Position numbers and translations under genes: made by a program. Positions 43,721 through 51,699 of a stretch of DNA of 64,000 nucleotides are shown in pieces. Origin of the DNA: Candidatus Sulfopaludibacter sp. SbA3 (GTDB lineage: Bacteria > Acidobacteriota > Terriglobia > Bryobacterales > Bryobacteraceae); NCBI GenBank assembly GCA_945890485.1, contig CAMDCN010000006.1:62001-126000 (forward strand), in the 5' to 3' direction. How positions within the stretch are numbered: position 1 is the first letter of the stretch; each line of letters opens with the position of its first letter. The notes beneath the pieces are model-generated. The model was not told the origin of the DNA, made no database searches, and was given only the letters and a program-made list of their open reading frames with translations.

Positions 43721-44029
43721 CTAGAACATTCCTGGGGGAAGCCCAAGGCCGCCCAGCATCCCGCTCATCTTCTTCTGCGTTTCGTCTTCGACTTTCTTGT
43801 GCGCTTCGTTAAACGCGGCCAGCACCAGATCCTGCAGCATCTCCGCATCGCCCGCGGCTTCTGGATCAATCGTGATGCCCAGGCAGTGCTTCTGCCCGTC
43901 CATCTTCACGGTCACCATCCCGCCGCCTGCGGAAGCTTCGACGCGAATCGCGGCGATGTCTTCCTGCATCTTGGCCTGCATCTTCTGGGCCTGCGCCATC
44001 ATGCCTTGCATATTGCCGGGTAGTTTCAT
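43721..44029 (-). CDS. ybaB: Nucleoid-associated protein, YbaB/EbfC family
   Basis: A 102-residue protein with the family's N-terminal helix of Met/Gln/Lys (MQGMMAQAQKMQAKMQED) and the core VEASAGGGMVTVKMDGQKHC. It binds DNA as a tweezer-like dimer. It lies 4 nt after dnaX and 6 nt before recR, the usual order. Confidence 0.95.
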   Translation of the reverse strand: MKLPGNMQGMMAQAQKMQAKMQEDIAAIRVEASAGGGMVTVKMDGQKHCLGITIDPEAAGDAEMLQDLVLAAFNEAHKKVEDETQKKMSGMLGGLGLPPGMF

Positions 44030-44033
44030 GGGG

Positions 44034-45911
44034 TTACTCCTTCAAGTTGCGGACACTGCGGACCTGCGCTTCCGGAAACGTCTCCTGGAACCGCTTCACC
44101 GCCGGGTGGGCCAACGCCCGTTCGGTGGCGTCGTCCTGCGCGGCCTGCTTGGCCGCCGGTGGCGGACCGCTCTGCACCGTCGCCGAAAAGCGAATCTTCG
44201 CGCGGACGCCCGTCATACCGATGGCCGCCAGAACGCGGTTCACATCGGACTCTTTCATCGTGAACTCGGCCTCTTCCGGCGCGACGATTTCCAGGCCGCC
44301 GGGGCCTTCGGAAATCTCCGCCGCTTCGAAGCCATCGGCCGTAAACTTCAAACCCAGTTCCAGCGCCGCCGCGTAGAGCCGGCTCCGCAGATCACTGTCG
44401 ACCGGCTTCCCGGCAGAAGCCTTCGGTTGCGGCGCCGCATCCACAAACGCGTTTCCGGCAGGCGCTTTCACTGTCGCCTGCCACGGTGCCATGTTTTGCA
44501 GCTCCGCCAAGGGATCTTCGTCTACCTTCGCGCTCGGGGCGGGTGCCTCGGGTGCTTTTGCCTTCGCCTGCCAAGGTGGCATTGCCGCAATCTCGGCCAA
44601 CGGATCGTCGTCCACCTTCGGCTTCGCTGCCTTTGGCGCCGGCTCGGTCGTCTTGGGCGATCCCTGCCACGGAGGCAGCGCCGCAATCTCGGCCAACGGA
44701 TCGTCGTCGGCCTTAAACCTAGCCCCGCTCGGCGGAGCCTGCCGCGGCGGTGGCGGCTTCTGCGCTGATGGCGCCGGTCCCGCGCCCGGGCCCAACTTCG
44801 CCAGCGCCTCTTCAATCGTCGTCAGCTTGGCCGCATGGACCAGCTTCAACAAGCCAATTTCCAAATGCAGCCGCGGTTGCAGCGAATACTGCAAGTCCTT
44901 GAACACATCCAGGACAATCTGCAGGTACCGCGTCAAGTCCATCTCGCTGAACTTGCCCGCCACCATCGCCATGTTCTGCTTCTCGCGCGGAGAAGCCGCA
45001 ATCAGCCGCGTCCCCTCGCCCGAAATCTTCGCCACCAACAAGTTCCGGATGTGCCGCGCCAACTCCCGGCAGAAGTGCTGCAAGTTCGCGCCCTTCCGTT
45101 CCAGTTCATCGACAATCTCCAGCATCCGCGCCGAATCGCTCTGCTCCAGCGCCGTAGTCACCTGGTCCATCGCGTCCTGCGAGAACATGCCGAGCAGCGC
45201 CCGCACCTCGGCGGCGTGCAATGTCGATCCGCAGCAGGCAATTGCCTGGTCGAGCGCCGACAAGGAATCGCGAACGGACCCCTCGCCCACCTGTGCGATC
45301 ACCGCCAAGGCCTCCGGCTCCGCCGTAATGCCTTCCTCGCCGCAGATCCATTCCATCCGCTTAAGCAGCTCTTCGAAATCCACGCTGCGGAACGAAAACT
45401 GCTGGCACCGCGAAGCAATCGTCGTCGGAATCTTGTGCGACTCCGTCGTACACAGGATGAATACCACCCACTCCGGCGGCTCTTCCAGCGTCTTCAGCAG
45501 CGCGTTGAACGCCTCGTTCGTAATCTGATGGGCTTCGTCGACGATGAAGACCTTGTACCGGTCCCGCGCCGGCCGGTAGCGGACGCTCTCGCGCAACTCC
45601 CGCATCTCGTTGATGCCGCGGTTCGACGCCGCGTCGATCTCGATCACGTCCACCGCGCCGCCCGCCGTGATCTCTTTGCAACTCGCGCAAACACCGCACG
45701 GGTTCGTCGTCGGCCCCTCAATACAATTCAAAAAACGCGCCATCAGCCGGGCGACCGTAGTCTTGCCGGTCCCGCGCTGGCCACTGAAGATGTAGCCGTG
45801 GGCGATACGACGCTGCGTAATCGCGTTATCCAGCGTCGTCTTGACGTGTTCCTGACTGACCAGTTCGGAGAACGACTGCGGCCGGTACTTGCGCGCGATG
45901 ACCTGATACAT
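44034..45911 (-). CDS. dnaX: DNA polymerase III subunit tau/gamma
   Basis: A 625-residue clamp-loader subunit. AAA+ motifs: Walker A SGQRGTGKTT (43-52), zinc-binding Cys at 63, 72, 75 and 78, Walker B VFIVDEAHQI (121-130), sensor-1 LCTTESHKIP and the EEPPEWVVF block. Clamp-loader domains II-III run to ~375; a Pro/Ala linker follows with three copies of a D-D-P-L-A-E...P-W-Q motif (401-478), then a C-terminal tau-like domain (~500-625). It is followed by ybaB and recR and preceded by the SRP RNA gene, a conserved order. Internal frameshifting to gamma was not evident. Confidence 0.96.
   Translation of the reverse strand: MYQVIARKYRPQSFSELVSQEHVKTTLDNAITQRRIAHGYIFSGQRGTGKTTVARLMARFLNCIEGPTTNPCGVCASCKEITAGGAVDVIEIDAASNRGINEMRELRESVRYRPARDRYKVFIVDEAHQITNEAFNALLKTLEEPPEWVVFILCTTESHKIPTTIASRCQQFSFRSVDFEELLKRMEWICGEEGITAEPEALAVIAQVGEGSVRDSLSALDQAIACCGSTLHAAEVRALLGMFSQDAMDQVTTALEQSDSARMLEIVDELERKGANLQHFCRELARHIRNLLVAKISGEGTRLIAASPREKQNMAMVAGKFSEMDLTRYLQIVLDVFKDLQYSLQPRLHLEIGLLKLVHAAKLTTIEEALAKLGPGAGPAPSAQKPPPPRQAPPSGARFKADDDPLAEIAALPPWQGSPKTTEPAPKAAKPKVDDDPLAEIAAMPPWQAKAKAPEAPAPSAKVDEDPLAELQNMAPWQATVKAPAGNAFVDAAPQPKASAGKPVDSDLRSRLYAAALELGLKFTADGFEAAEISEGPGGLEIVAPEEAEFTMKESDVNRVLAAIGMTGVRAKIRFSATVQSGPPPAAKQAAQDDATERALAHPAVKRFQETFPEAQVRSVRNLKE
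44478..44711 (-). repeat. Three in-frame repeats coding D-x-D-P-L-A-E...P-W-Q in the dnaX linker
   Basis: Residues 401-416, 433-448 and 463-478 of the tau protein read ADDDPLAEIAALPPWQ, VDDDPLAEIAAMPPWQ and VDEDPLAELQNMAPWQ. Spacing is 32 then 30 residues, separated by Ala/Pro/Lys linkers. An acidic-hydrophobic element repeated in a disordered linker looks like a set of short binding motifs. Confidence 0.9.
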
Positions 45912-45932
45912 GCGGGGCTAAAAAGGAAATGC

Positions 45933-46028
45933 CAGGCTCCGGGTGATCCGCGGCACACGAACTAAACCACTACCGTTGCTTCCTTCCGGATCTGGCGGGG
46001 TTTGCAGCCGCCCATTGCACGGAGCCCG
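45933..46028 (-). ncRNA. ffs: Signal recognition particle RNA (4.5S-type)
   Basis: On the minus strand the sequence holds the SRP signature CAGATCCGGAAGGAAGCA and the following CGGTAG, the 5' and 3' strands of the Ffh-binding helix with its GGAA tetraloop. The ends pair (GGGCTCCG with CGGAGCCT), closing a ~96-nt hairpin. A T-rich stretch (TTTCCTTTTT, 45919-45928 on the minus strand) follows as a terminator. Upstream, TGCTAAACT (46046-46054) is a plausible extended -10. The gene sits just before dnaX, as in many bacteria. Ends are approximate. Confidence 0.92.
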
Positions 46029-46063
46029 AAACCTGACAAGCAACCAGTTTAGCATTCCGGCGC

Positions 46064-47767
46064 TTACGGGAGGCGGATTTTTAACACCGGGCTCTGCACC
46101 CCAGCCGCCGTAATCGCCACCTCCGGCTCCCCGGTCAGCCCGGCCGGAATCCTCGCATTAATCTGATACAACCCCGCAAATCCAGGTGCTAAACCGCTAT
46201 AGAGCACTTCCGCCATCTGCCCGCCTATCGTCACCGTCACCGTCTCCCGCGTCAGTGCCAGGGGACTCGCCGGCGCCGCCGCCCCATTGGCCGGCCGGTT
46301 CGTCACATCGCCCAAGCCGGTCGCGTACATCGTGACGATTCCTTCCGTGAAACTCACCGCCGCATATTGCCCATCGCCCGTAAACAACGCCGGTTGCACT
46401 GCCCGCAGCGGAATCACCGATACCGGTGCCGTCGCTCCACCGACGGCCACGCTCACCTCCGCCTGCACGCTCGGCAGCGCATACGGAATAAAGAAGTTGA
46501 TCTGCTGGGGTGTCACCGCATAGAGCCCTACCAGGTTCCCGTTCACCCGCACAGTTACCCCACCCAACGCCGTCGGCAACGGATATCGTTCGGCCGCAAT
46601 TGTACTCGTCAATCCCGGCAAGGCGGTCGTGAAAATCGTCCCAATGCCCCCCGGCGTCAATCCCCGTTCAAAACTCGCAGCGCTCGTTACCGCCCGAATC
46701 TGCCACGGCGCCGCTGTCGCCGCGATCCGCGAAACCACCCCGTCTATGCTCACGAGGTACAACTCCCCGGCCTCATCCTCGCCAAACGCCGAAATCTGCT
46801 GGCCCGTCGCGGTAAACCTGACCGTCTCGCCGCCCCGGTGCCCCCACACATTCCCGTTGCAGTAGTCCGCAAACAGATACGTCCCCCGCAACTCCGGATA
46901 CTGGCTCCCTTTGTAAATGAACCCACCGGTCACCGAACACCCCTCGCTCCGTCCGTAAACAAACACCGGCCGCACCAGGTCCGTCCGCGCCTCACAATTC
47001 CGGTCGTCCTGGCAGGCGTTGCCCTCCATCAGACTCCATCCATAGTTCCGGCCCTTCGGCGACCCGTTCGGCTCAAAGTCGATCTCTTCCCACCGATTCT
47101 GCCCCACGTCCCCGGCCCATAGATCCCCGGTCTCCCGGTCAAACGAGAACCGCCAAGGATTCCGCCAGCCGCTCGACCAGATCTCCGGCTGGGGATTCTC
47201 GCTGCCCTCGGTATCCAAGCGCACCATCTTCCCCAACAGCGTCGCCGGGTTCTGGCTGTTCTTCTGGGGATCGTTTGCCGACCCGCCATCCCCCATCCCG
47301 ACGTACAAATGCCCGTCCTTCGGATGGAACGCTATCTGCCCACCGTTATGATTCTGAAACGGCTGCCGCACCCGCAGCACCACCTGTTCATTCGCGGAAT
47401 CGGCCGCGTTGTTGTCGGCCGTCATCCGCACCCGCGCCACAATAGTTTCCTGTTGCCGGTTGACGTAGTTGATGTAGAAATAGCGCTTCTGCGCAAACCC
47501 CGGCGGAAACGCTAACCCCAGCAGCCCCATCTCCCCGCCATACTGCACCCGCGACTGGATATCGAGCAGCGGAGTCGGCCGCACCGACCCGCTCGCCCAA
47601 ACCTTGATCACCCCCGGCTGCTCGACGATAAACAACCGACCCGAGCCGTCGCCCGCGTGCGTCACCTGAATCGGCGCGCGCAGCCCTGTGATGAGTGGAT
47701 CAAATCGCAGGGCAGGGAACTGCGCCGCCAGGGGCAACGCCAACAACAAACTCGTCAACCACCGCAT
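46064..47767 (-). CDS. Secreted PQQ-dependent sugar dehydrogenase with Solibacter-type C-terminal domain
   Basis: A 567-residue protein, signal peptide 1-16 (ALPLAAQ). Residues ~18-350 form the six-bladed propeller of soluble glucose/sorbosone dehydrogenase (GSDH): VEQPGVIKVW, YGGEMGLLGLAFPPGF, the catalytic His140 in FQNHNGGQIAFHP, VGMGDGGSANDP, GWRNPWRFSFD and GDVGQNRWEEID. The C-terminal ~210 residues (358-567) are a TIGR03437 domain, LGGVTVRVNGNLVGLYAVTP ... GLYQINARIPAGLTGEPEV, homologous to the tail of the xylanase at 26957. I chose ATG 47767, at the signal peptide. Confidence 0.9.
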   Translation of the reverse strand: MRWLTSLLLALPLAAQFPALRFDPLITGLRAPIQVTHAGDGSGRLFIVEQPGVIKVWASGSVRPTPLLDIQSRVQYGGEMGLLGLAFPPGFAQKRYFYINYVNRQQETIVARVRMTADNNAADSANEQVVLRVRQPFQNHNGGQIAFHPKDGHLYVGMGDGGSANDPQKNSQNPATLLGKMVRLDTEGSENPQPEIWSSGWRNPWRFSFDRETGDLWAGDVGQNRWEEIDFEPNGSPKGRNYGWSLMEGNACQDDRNCEARTDLVRPVFVYGRSEGCSVTGGFIYKGSQYPELRGTYLFADYCNGNVWGHRGGETVRFTATGQQISAFGEDEAGELYLVSIDGVVSRIAATAAPWQIRAVTSAASFERGLTPGGIGTIFTTALPGLTSTIAAERYPLPTALGGVTVRVNGNLVGLYAVTPQQINFFIPYALPSVQAEVSVAVGGATAPVSVIPLRAVQPALFTGDGQYAAVSFTEGIVTMYATGLGDVTNRPANGAAAPASPLALTRETVTVTIGGQMAEVLYSGLAPGFAGLYQINARIPAGLTGEPEVAITAAGVQSPVLKIRLP

Positions 47768-47771
47768 CCGG

Positions 47772-48959
47772 TTATCCTCCGTGAACGAAGTGCGTAATCG
47801 TTTCGATGTGATAGGTCTGGGGAAAGAGGTCAATTAATTGGCAGCGGTCAATCGAGTAACCCGCCGCCAGCAACAACTTCGCATCGCGTGCCAAAGTCGA
47901 CGGGTCGCAGGAAACCACCGCAATCCGCCCCGGCTGCAACCGGATCAGATCCCGCACCACCGCCGCACCGAGCCCCGCCCGCGGCGGATCGGCCAGCACG
48001 AACTGCGGCTTCCGCTGCATTGTCTCCAAGAACAAATCGGCGCTCGCCCGGTGATGCTCCACGGTCTTCTTCGCCCGGTTCGCATTGAACACAAGGTCTT
48101 CCACCGCCGACTTCGAACTCTCCACCGCCACCACTTTCGTGAAGCGGTCCGACAGCGGCAGGCTGAACAAACCCACGCCCGCGTAGATCTCCAGCGCCAG
48201 TTCGCCCGTCGCGTCGCCAATCGCCGCCGCCACCAGTTTCTTCAAAAGGAACCGGTTCACCTGGAAGAACGATTTGTGGCTCACCCGGAACCCTTCGTAC
48301 TCCAACGCCCCGGTGATCGCGCCCGGAATCTCGCTCTCGCACCAGTCAAAAAACTGCCGCGCCACGCGCCGCCCCGCCATCGTTTCGATGACGTTGAGTT
48401 GCACCTCTTTCTCATTCGTGAAGAGTTCGAGCGACCGCACAAACCCCGGCCACCGCGAGTTCTTCAGCATCCCGCGAATAATTGTGATGCACTCGTTCAG
48501 CTTCGGCGACGAGATCGGGCACTGCTCAATCGCTTGCAGCTTGTGCGACCCGCCCTCGCGGAATCCAATTTTGATCCCGTCAATGTGCAGTTGAATCCGG
48601 TTCCGGTACCCCCACGGATTTCCCGTGATCGTCCCGATCTCACCCGGAATCTCAATCCGGCCGATCCGCGAGAATACCTCCCGCACGATGGCCACCTTCT
48701 GCTCCACCTGGAACGGGTAAGCGGCGTGCTGGTAGTGGCAGCCTCCGCACGTTCCAAAGTGCGGGCACGGCGCTTCCACCCGCTGCGGCGAAGGGGTCAG
48801 AATCTCTTCGACGCGCGCCTCCAACATATCTTTGCGCTCGCGCGCCACGGCCACCCGCACCTGTTCGGCCGGCAACACATACGGCGTCAGGACCACGCGG
48901 CCTTCATGACGGCTCAGTCCATCGCCGCCGTACACCAATTTTTCAACTTCTATTTGCAC
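47772..48959 (-). CDS. rlmD: 23S rRNA (uracil-C5)-methyltransferase, RlmD/TrmA-like
   Basis: A 395-residue RNA m5U methyltransferase. An N-terminal TRAM domain (~1-55) precedes the [4Fe-4S] motif CPHFGTCGGCHYQ (with a further Cys nearby at EQCPISS), then the SAM site LEIYAGVGLFSLPL, LADPPRAGLG and the catalytic Cys in VVSCDPSTLARD. The iron-sulfur cluster and TRAM domain point to the RumA/RlmD/RlmCD group rather than TrmA. It is 4 nt from the sugar dehydrogenase start and divergent from trpS (37 nt). Confidence 0.9.
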   Translation of the reverse strand: MQIEVEKLVYGGDGLSRHEGRVVLTPYVLPAEQVRVAVARERKDMLEARVEEILTPSPQRVEAPCPHFGTCGGCHYQHAAYPFQVEQKVAIVREVFSRIGRIEIPGEIGTITGNPWGYRNRIQLHIDGIKIGFREGGSHKLQAIEQCPISSPKLNECITIIRGMLKNSRWPGFVRSLELFTNEKEVQLNVIETMAGRRVARQFFDWCESEIPGAITGALEYEGFRVSHKSFFQVNRFLLKKLVAAAIGDATGELALEIYAGVGLFSLPLSDRFTKVVAVESSKSAVEDLVFNANRAKKTVEHHRASADLFLETMQRKPQFVLADPPRAGLGAAVVRDLIRLQPGRIAVVSCDPSTLARDAKLLLAAGYSIDRCQLIDLFPQTYHIETITHFVHGG

Positions 48960-48996
48960 TGTCTTCTATTGTGGACTAGTAGACTGGGAGATTGCG

Positions 48997-49989
48997 ATGA
49001 AAGCACGCGTCTTCTCCGGGATGCAGCCCACCGGAAACCTTCACATAGGCAATTATCTTGGCGCCCTACGAAATTGGGTGAAGCTGCAGCATGACTACGA
49101 ATGCATTTTCTGCATCGTCGATCTCCACGCCATCACCGTCTACCAGCCCCCGGCCGAACTGCGCGAAAAAATCCGCCAAGTCGCCGGCCTCTATCTTGCC
49201 GCCGGCATCGACCCCAAGATCACCGCCCTCACCGTCCAATCCAGCGTCCCTCAGCACGCCGAACTCGGTTGGCTGCTCACCTGCGTCACGCCCCTTGGCT
49301 GGCTTGAACGCATGACCCAGTTCAAAGCCAAGTCCGAAGCGGCGGAAACCATCGGCGACGGCCTGCTGCAGTATCCGGTGCTCATGGCCGCGGACGTCCT
49401 GCTCTATAACGCTGCCGTCGTCCCCGTCGGCGACGACCAGCGCCAGCACATGGAGCTCACCCGCGACATCGCCGAACGCTTCAACAGCCTCTACGGCGAA
49501 ACCTTCGTCGTGCCGCAGACCAGCCTGCCCATGGTCGGCGCCCGCGTCATGGGCCTCGACGATCCCACCAAGAAAATGAGCAAGTCCACCGCCGGCTCCG
49601 GCCACGCCATCGGCCTGCTCGACAAGCCCGAAGAAGCGCGCAAAAAGATCATGCGCGCCACCACGGACTCCAATCCCGCCGTCGACTTTGAAACCATGGG
49701 CCCCGGCGTCCAGAACCTTCTCGGGATCTTCCAGGCATTCACCGATTGGTCCCAGGACGAGATGCAGCGCCACTTCACCGGCATGCGCTACGGCGACCTG
49801 AAGAAGCAGGTGGCCGAAGCCGTCCTCGCCGGCCTCGCGCCCATTCAACAGCGCTACGCCGAACTCATGCAGGATCCCGGCTACCTCGAAAGTATTCTGC
49901 AGGAAGGCCGCGACCGCGTCACGCCCACCGCCGCCAGCATCGTTAAGACCGTGAAAGAACGCATGGGGCTCTATACCATCGACCAATGA
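48997..49989 (+). CDS. trpS: Tryptophanyl-tRNA synthetase
   Basis: A 330-residue class I synthetase of normal length. The HIGH-type motif is PTGNLHIGNYLGA (residues 10-22) and the KMSKS motif is KKMSKSTAG (~191-199). MAADVLLYNAAVVPVGDDQR is the conserved tryptophan/ATP pocket. The stop overlaps the start of the MFS gene by ATGA. Confidence 0.97.
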   Translation: MKARVFSGMQPTGNLHIGNYLGALRNWVKLQHDYECIFCIVDLHAITVYQPPAELREKIRQVAGLYLAAGIDPKITALTVQSSVPQHAELGWLLTCVTPLGWLERMTQFKAKSEAAETIGDGLLQYPVLMAADVLLYNAAVVPVGDDQRQHMELTRDIAERFNSLYGETFVVPQTSLPMVGARVMGLDDPTKKMSKSTAGSGHAIGLLDKPEEARKKIMRATTDSNPAVDFETMGPGVQNLLGIFQAFTDWSQDEMQRHFTGMRYGDLKKQVAEAVLAGLAPIQQRYAELMQDPGYLESILQEGRDRVTPTAASIVKTVKERMGLYTIDQ

Positions 49990-51326
49990 CGGAGCGCCGC
50001 CGCGTCACCATCCCTGACTACTGGAACCTCCTCCGCGGCAACCGCAACTACCGGTTGCTGTGGGGCTCCCAGATCATTAGCGAAATCGGGGACTGGTTCT
50101 TCACGCTGGCGCTCTATAACCTCCTGCTCGACTTCACGGGCAAGGCCGAATCCATTGGGTTTGCCTTCGTCCTGCAAGTGCTCCCGCAGTGTCTCACCGC
50201 CCCGGCCGCCGGTGTATTGAACGATCGCATCAGCCGCCGCAAGGTGATGATCATCGCCGACCTCTGTCGCGCCGCCATCATCGGCTGCATGCTCTTCGTC
50301 CGCTCGCCGGAGATGTTGCCGCTGCTCTACGTCCTCCTCTTCCTTGAAACTGTCATGTGGGGGCTGTTCGAACCGGCCCGCGCCGCTGTCGTCCCCAACA
50401 TTACAAACGGAGACGAGATCTTCGTCGGCAACGCCCTCAGCTCCACCACCTGGAGCTTTAACTTCGCCATGGGCTTCACCGTTGGCGGCGTTGCTCTCGC
50501 CCTACTCGGCCGTGAAGCCGTCTTCGCGCTGGACGCCTGTTCCTTCATCGTCTCGGCCATGCTCGTCCGCCGCATGTCCTTCCACGAACCACACACCGAA
50601 GGCCACGCCCCGCTCCATTGGCGCGACCTTTTCGACTTCAAGCCCATCGCCGATGGCATCCGCTACGTGAAGCAGGATGGCCGCATGTTCGCCACCCTAT
50701 TCGTCAAGTCCGGCAACTCCATCATCGCCTCCAACTGGGTGCTGCTCACCATGCTCGGCCGCGACCGCTTCGCCGTCAACTGGCTTGGCGTCGAGCCGGA
50801 GCGCGCCGCCGCTCTCGGCGTCAGCCTATTGATGGGCTGCCGTGGAATCGGCGCCCTGACCGGCCCCATCCTGCAAGGCTACGTCGCCGGCCGCAACCAG
50901 ACTCGCCAACGCTACGCCATTCTCGTGGGATTCGTGTTGGCTTCGTTTGGTTATTTCCTGCTCAGCCAAGCCTCCACTCTCACCATGGCGTGTCTCGCCG
51001 TTATCATTGCCCACCTCGGCAGCACCATCACCTGGGTCGGCTCCACCATCCTTCTCCAACTGAATACCGAAGACAAATTCCGCGGCCGCGTCTTCTCCGC
51101 CGAGTTCGGCTGTGCCGTGATCATCATGTCGCTCGCCAGCTCATCCGCCGGCATCTTCATCGACCACGGCTGGACCCCGCAGCAAGTCGCCGGCCTCACC
51201 GCCAGCCTGCTCCTGCTGCCCGTCCTGCTCTGGGCTATTGTGCTGATGAAGTGGGAACAACTTCGATCGCGGCGAACCCTTCCGCCAACTCCGGCGGAGT
51301 CAACCGCCTCGCCAGACGCTCCATAG
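49986..51326 (+). CDS. MFS transporter (drug/enterobactin-exporter-like)
   Basis: A 446-residue transporter of about 12 helices. It begins with the typical efflux pattern LLRGNRNYRLLWGSQIISEIGDWFF, then NDRISRRKVMIIADL (A-loop) and FEPARAAVVPNITNGDE, characteristic of EntS/MdtH-like MFS exporters. It overlaps trpS by 4 bp. Its last 92 bp are antisense to the end of a P-loop kinase gene. Substrate unknown. Confidence 0.88.
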   Translation: MTERRRVTIPDYWNLLRGNRNYRLLWGSQIISEIGDWFFTLALYNLLLDFTGKAESIGFAFVLQVLPQCLTAPAAGVLNDRISRRKVMIIADLCRAAIIGCMLFVRSPEMLPLLYVLLFLETVMWGLFEPARAAVVPNITNGDEIFVGNALSSTTWSFNFAMGFTVGGVALALLGREAVFALDACSFIVSAMLVRRMSFHEPHTEGHAPLHWRDLFDFKPIADGIRYVKQDGRMFATLFVKSGNSIIASNWVLLTMLGRDRFAVNWLGVEPERAAALGVSLLMGCRGIGALTGPILQGYVAGRNQTRQRYAILVGFVLASFGYFLLSQASTLTMACLAVIIAHLGSTITWVGSTILLQLNTEDKFRGRVFSAEFGCAVIIMSLASSSAGIFIDHGWTPQQVAGLTASLLLLPVLLWAIVLMKWEQLRSRRTLPPTPAESTASPDAP

Positions 51327-51699
51327 CGTCCACCGGCACCACCCGCTGCCGCGCCGCATTGCGTTCCAAGCACACCGCCAACGGCACGTCGAAATAGACC
51401 GCCACGCACTCCGCCCCATACAAGTCGGCGATTTTAATCCACTGCCGCCGGTCCCTCTTCGTCAGGTTCGTCGCGTCGATGTAGCTCTCCGCCGCTCCCA
51501 AGTCCAGGCGCAGCCGCAGGAACCTCCGCAGCACTGCAAACACCGTACCGTGAATGGTTTGGTCGTTCTCGTTATCCCGTAGCAGCAACCGCATCGCATC
51601 GGACGACAGCGGCGTCACTCCGCGCCGCGAGAGCCAAGTGGACTTGCCCGATGCCGGCAAGCCCACCAAGACATACACCCGCTTTTTAGGCGAGGACAT
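51235..51699 (-). CDS. P-loop kinase of the polynucleotide kinase/zeta-toxin-like group
   Basis: A 154-residue protein. The Walker A loop VYVLVGLPASGKST is at residues ~8-21, then a lid and Walker B-like part (TPLSSDAMRLLL, IDATNLTKRDRRQWI, AVYFDVPLAVCLERNAAR) as in T4 Pnk-like 5' kinases. The ATG at 51699 overlaps the acyl-CoA dehydrogenase end by 14 bp; the 3' end lies 92 bp inside the opposing MFS gene. Small single-domain members occur in RNA or DNA repair, but the substrate is unknown. Confidence 0.8.
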   Translation of the reverse strand: MSSPKKRVYVLVGLPASGKSTWLSRRGVTPLSSDAMRLLLRDNENDQTIHGTVFAVLRRFLRLRLDLGAAESYIDATNLTKRDRRQWIKIADLYGAECVAVYFDVPLAVCLERNAARQRVVPVDAMERLARRLTPPELAEGFAAIEVVPTSSAQ

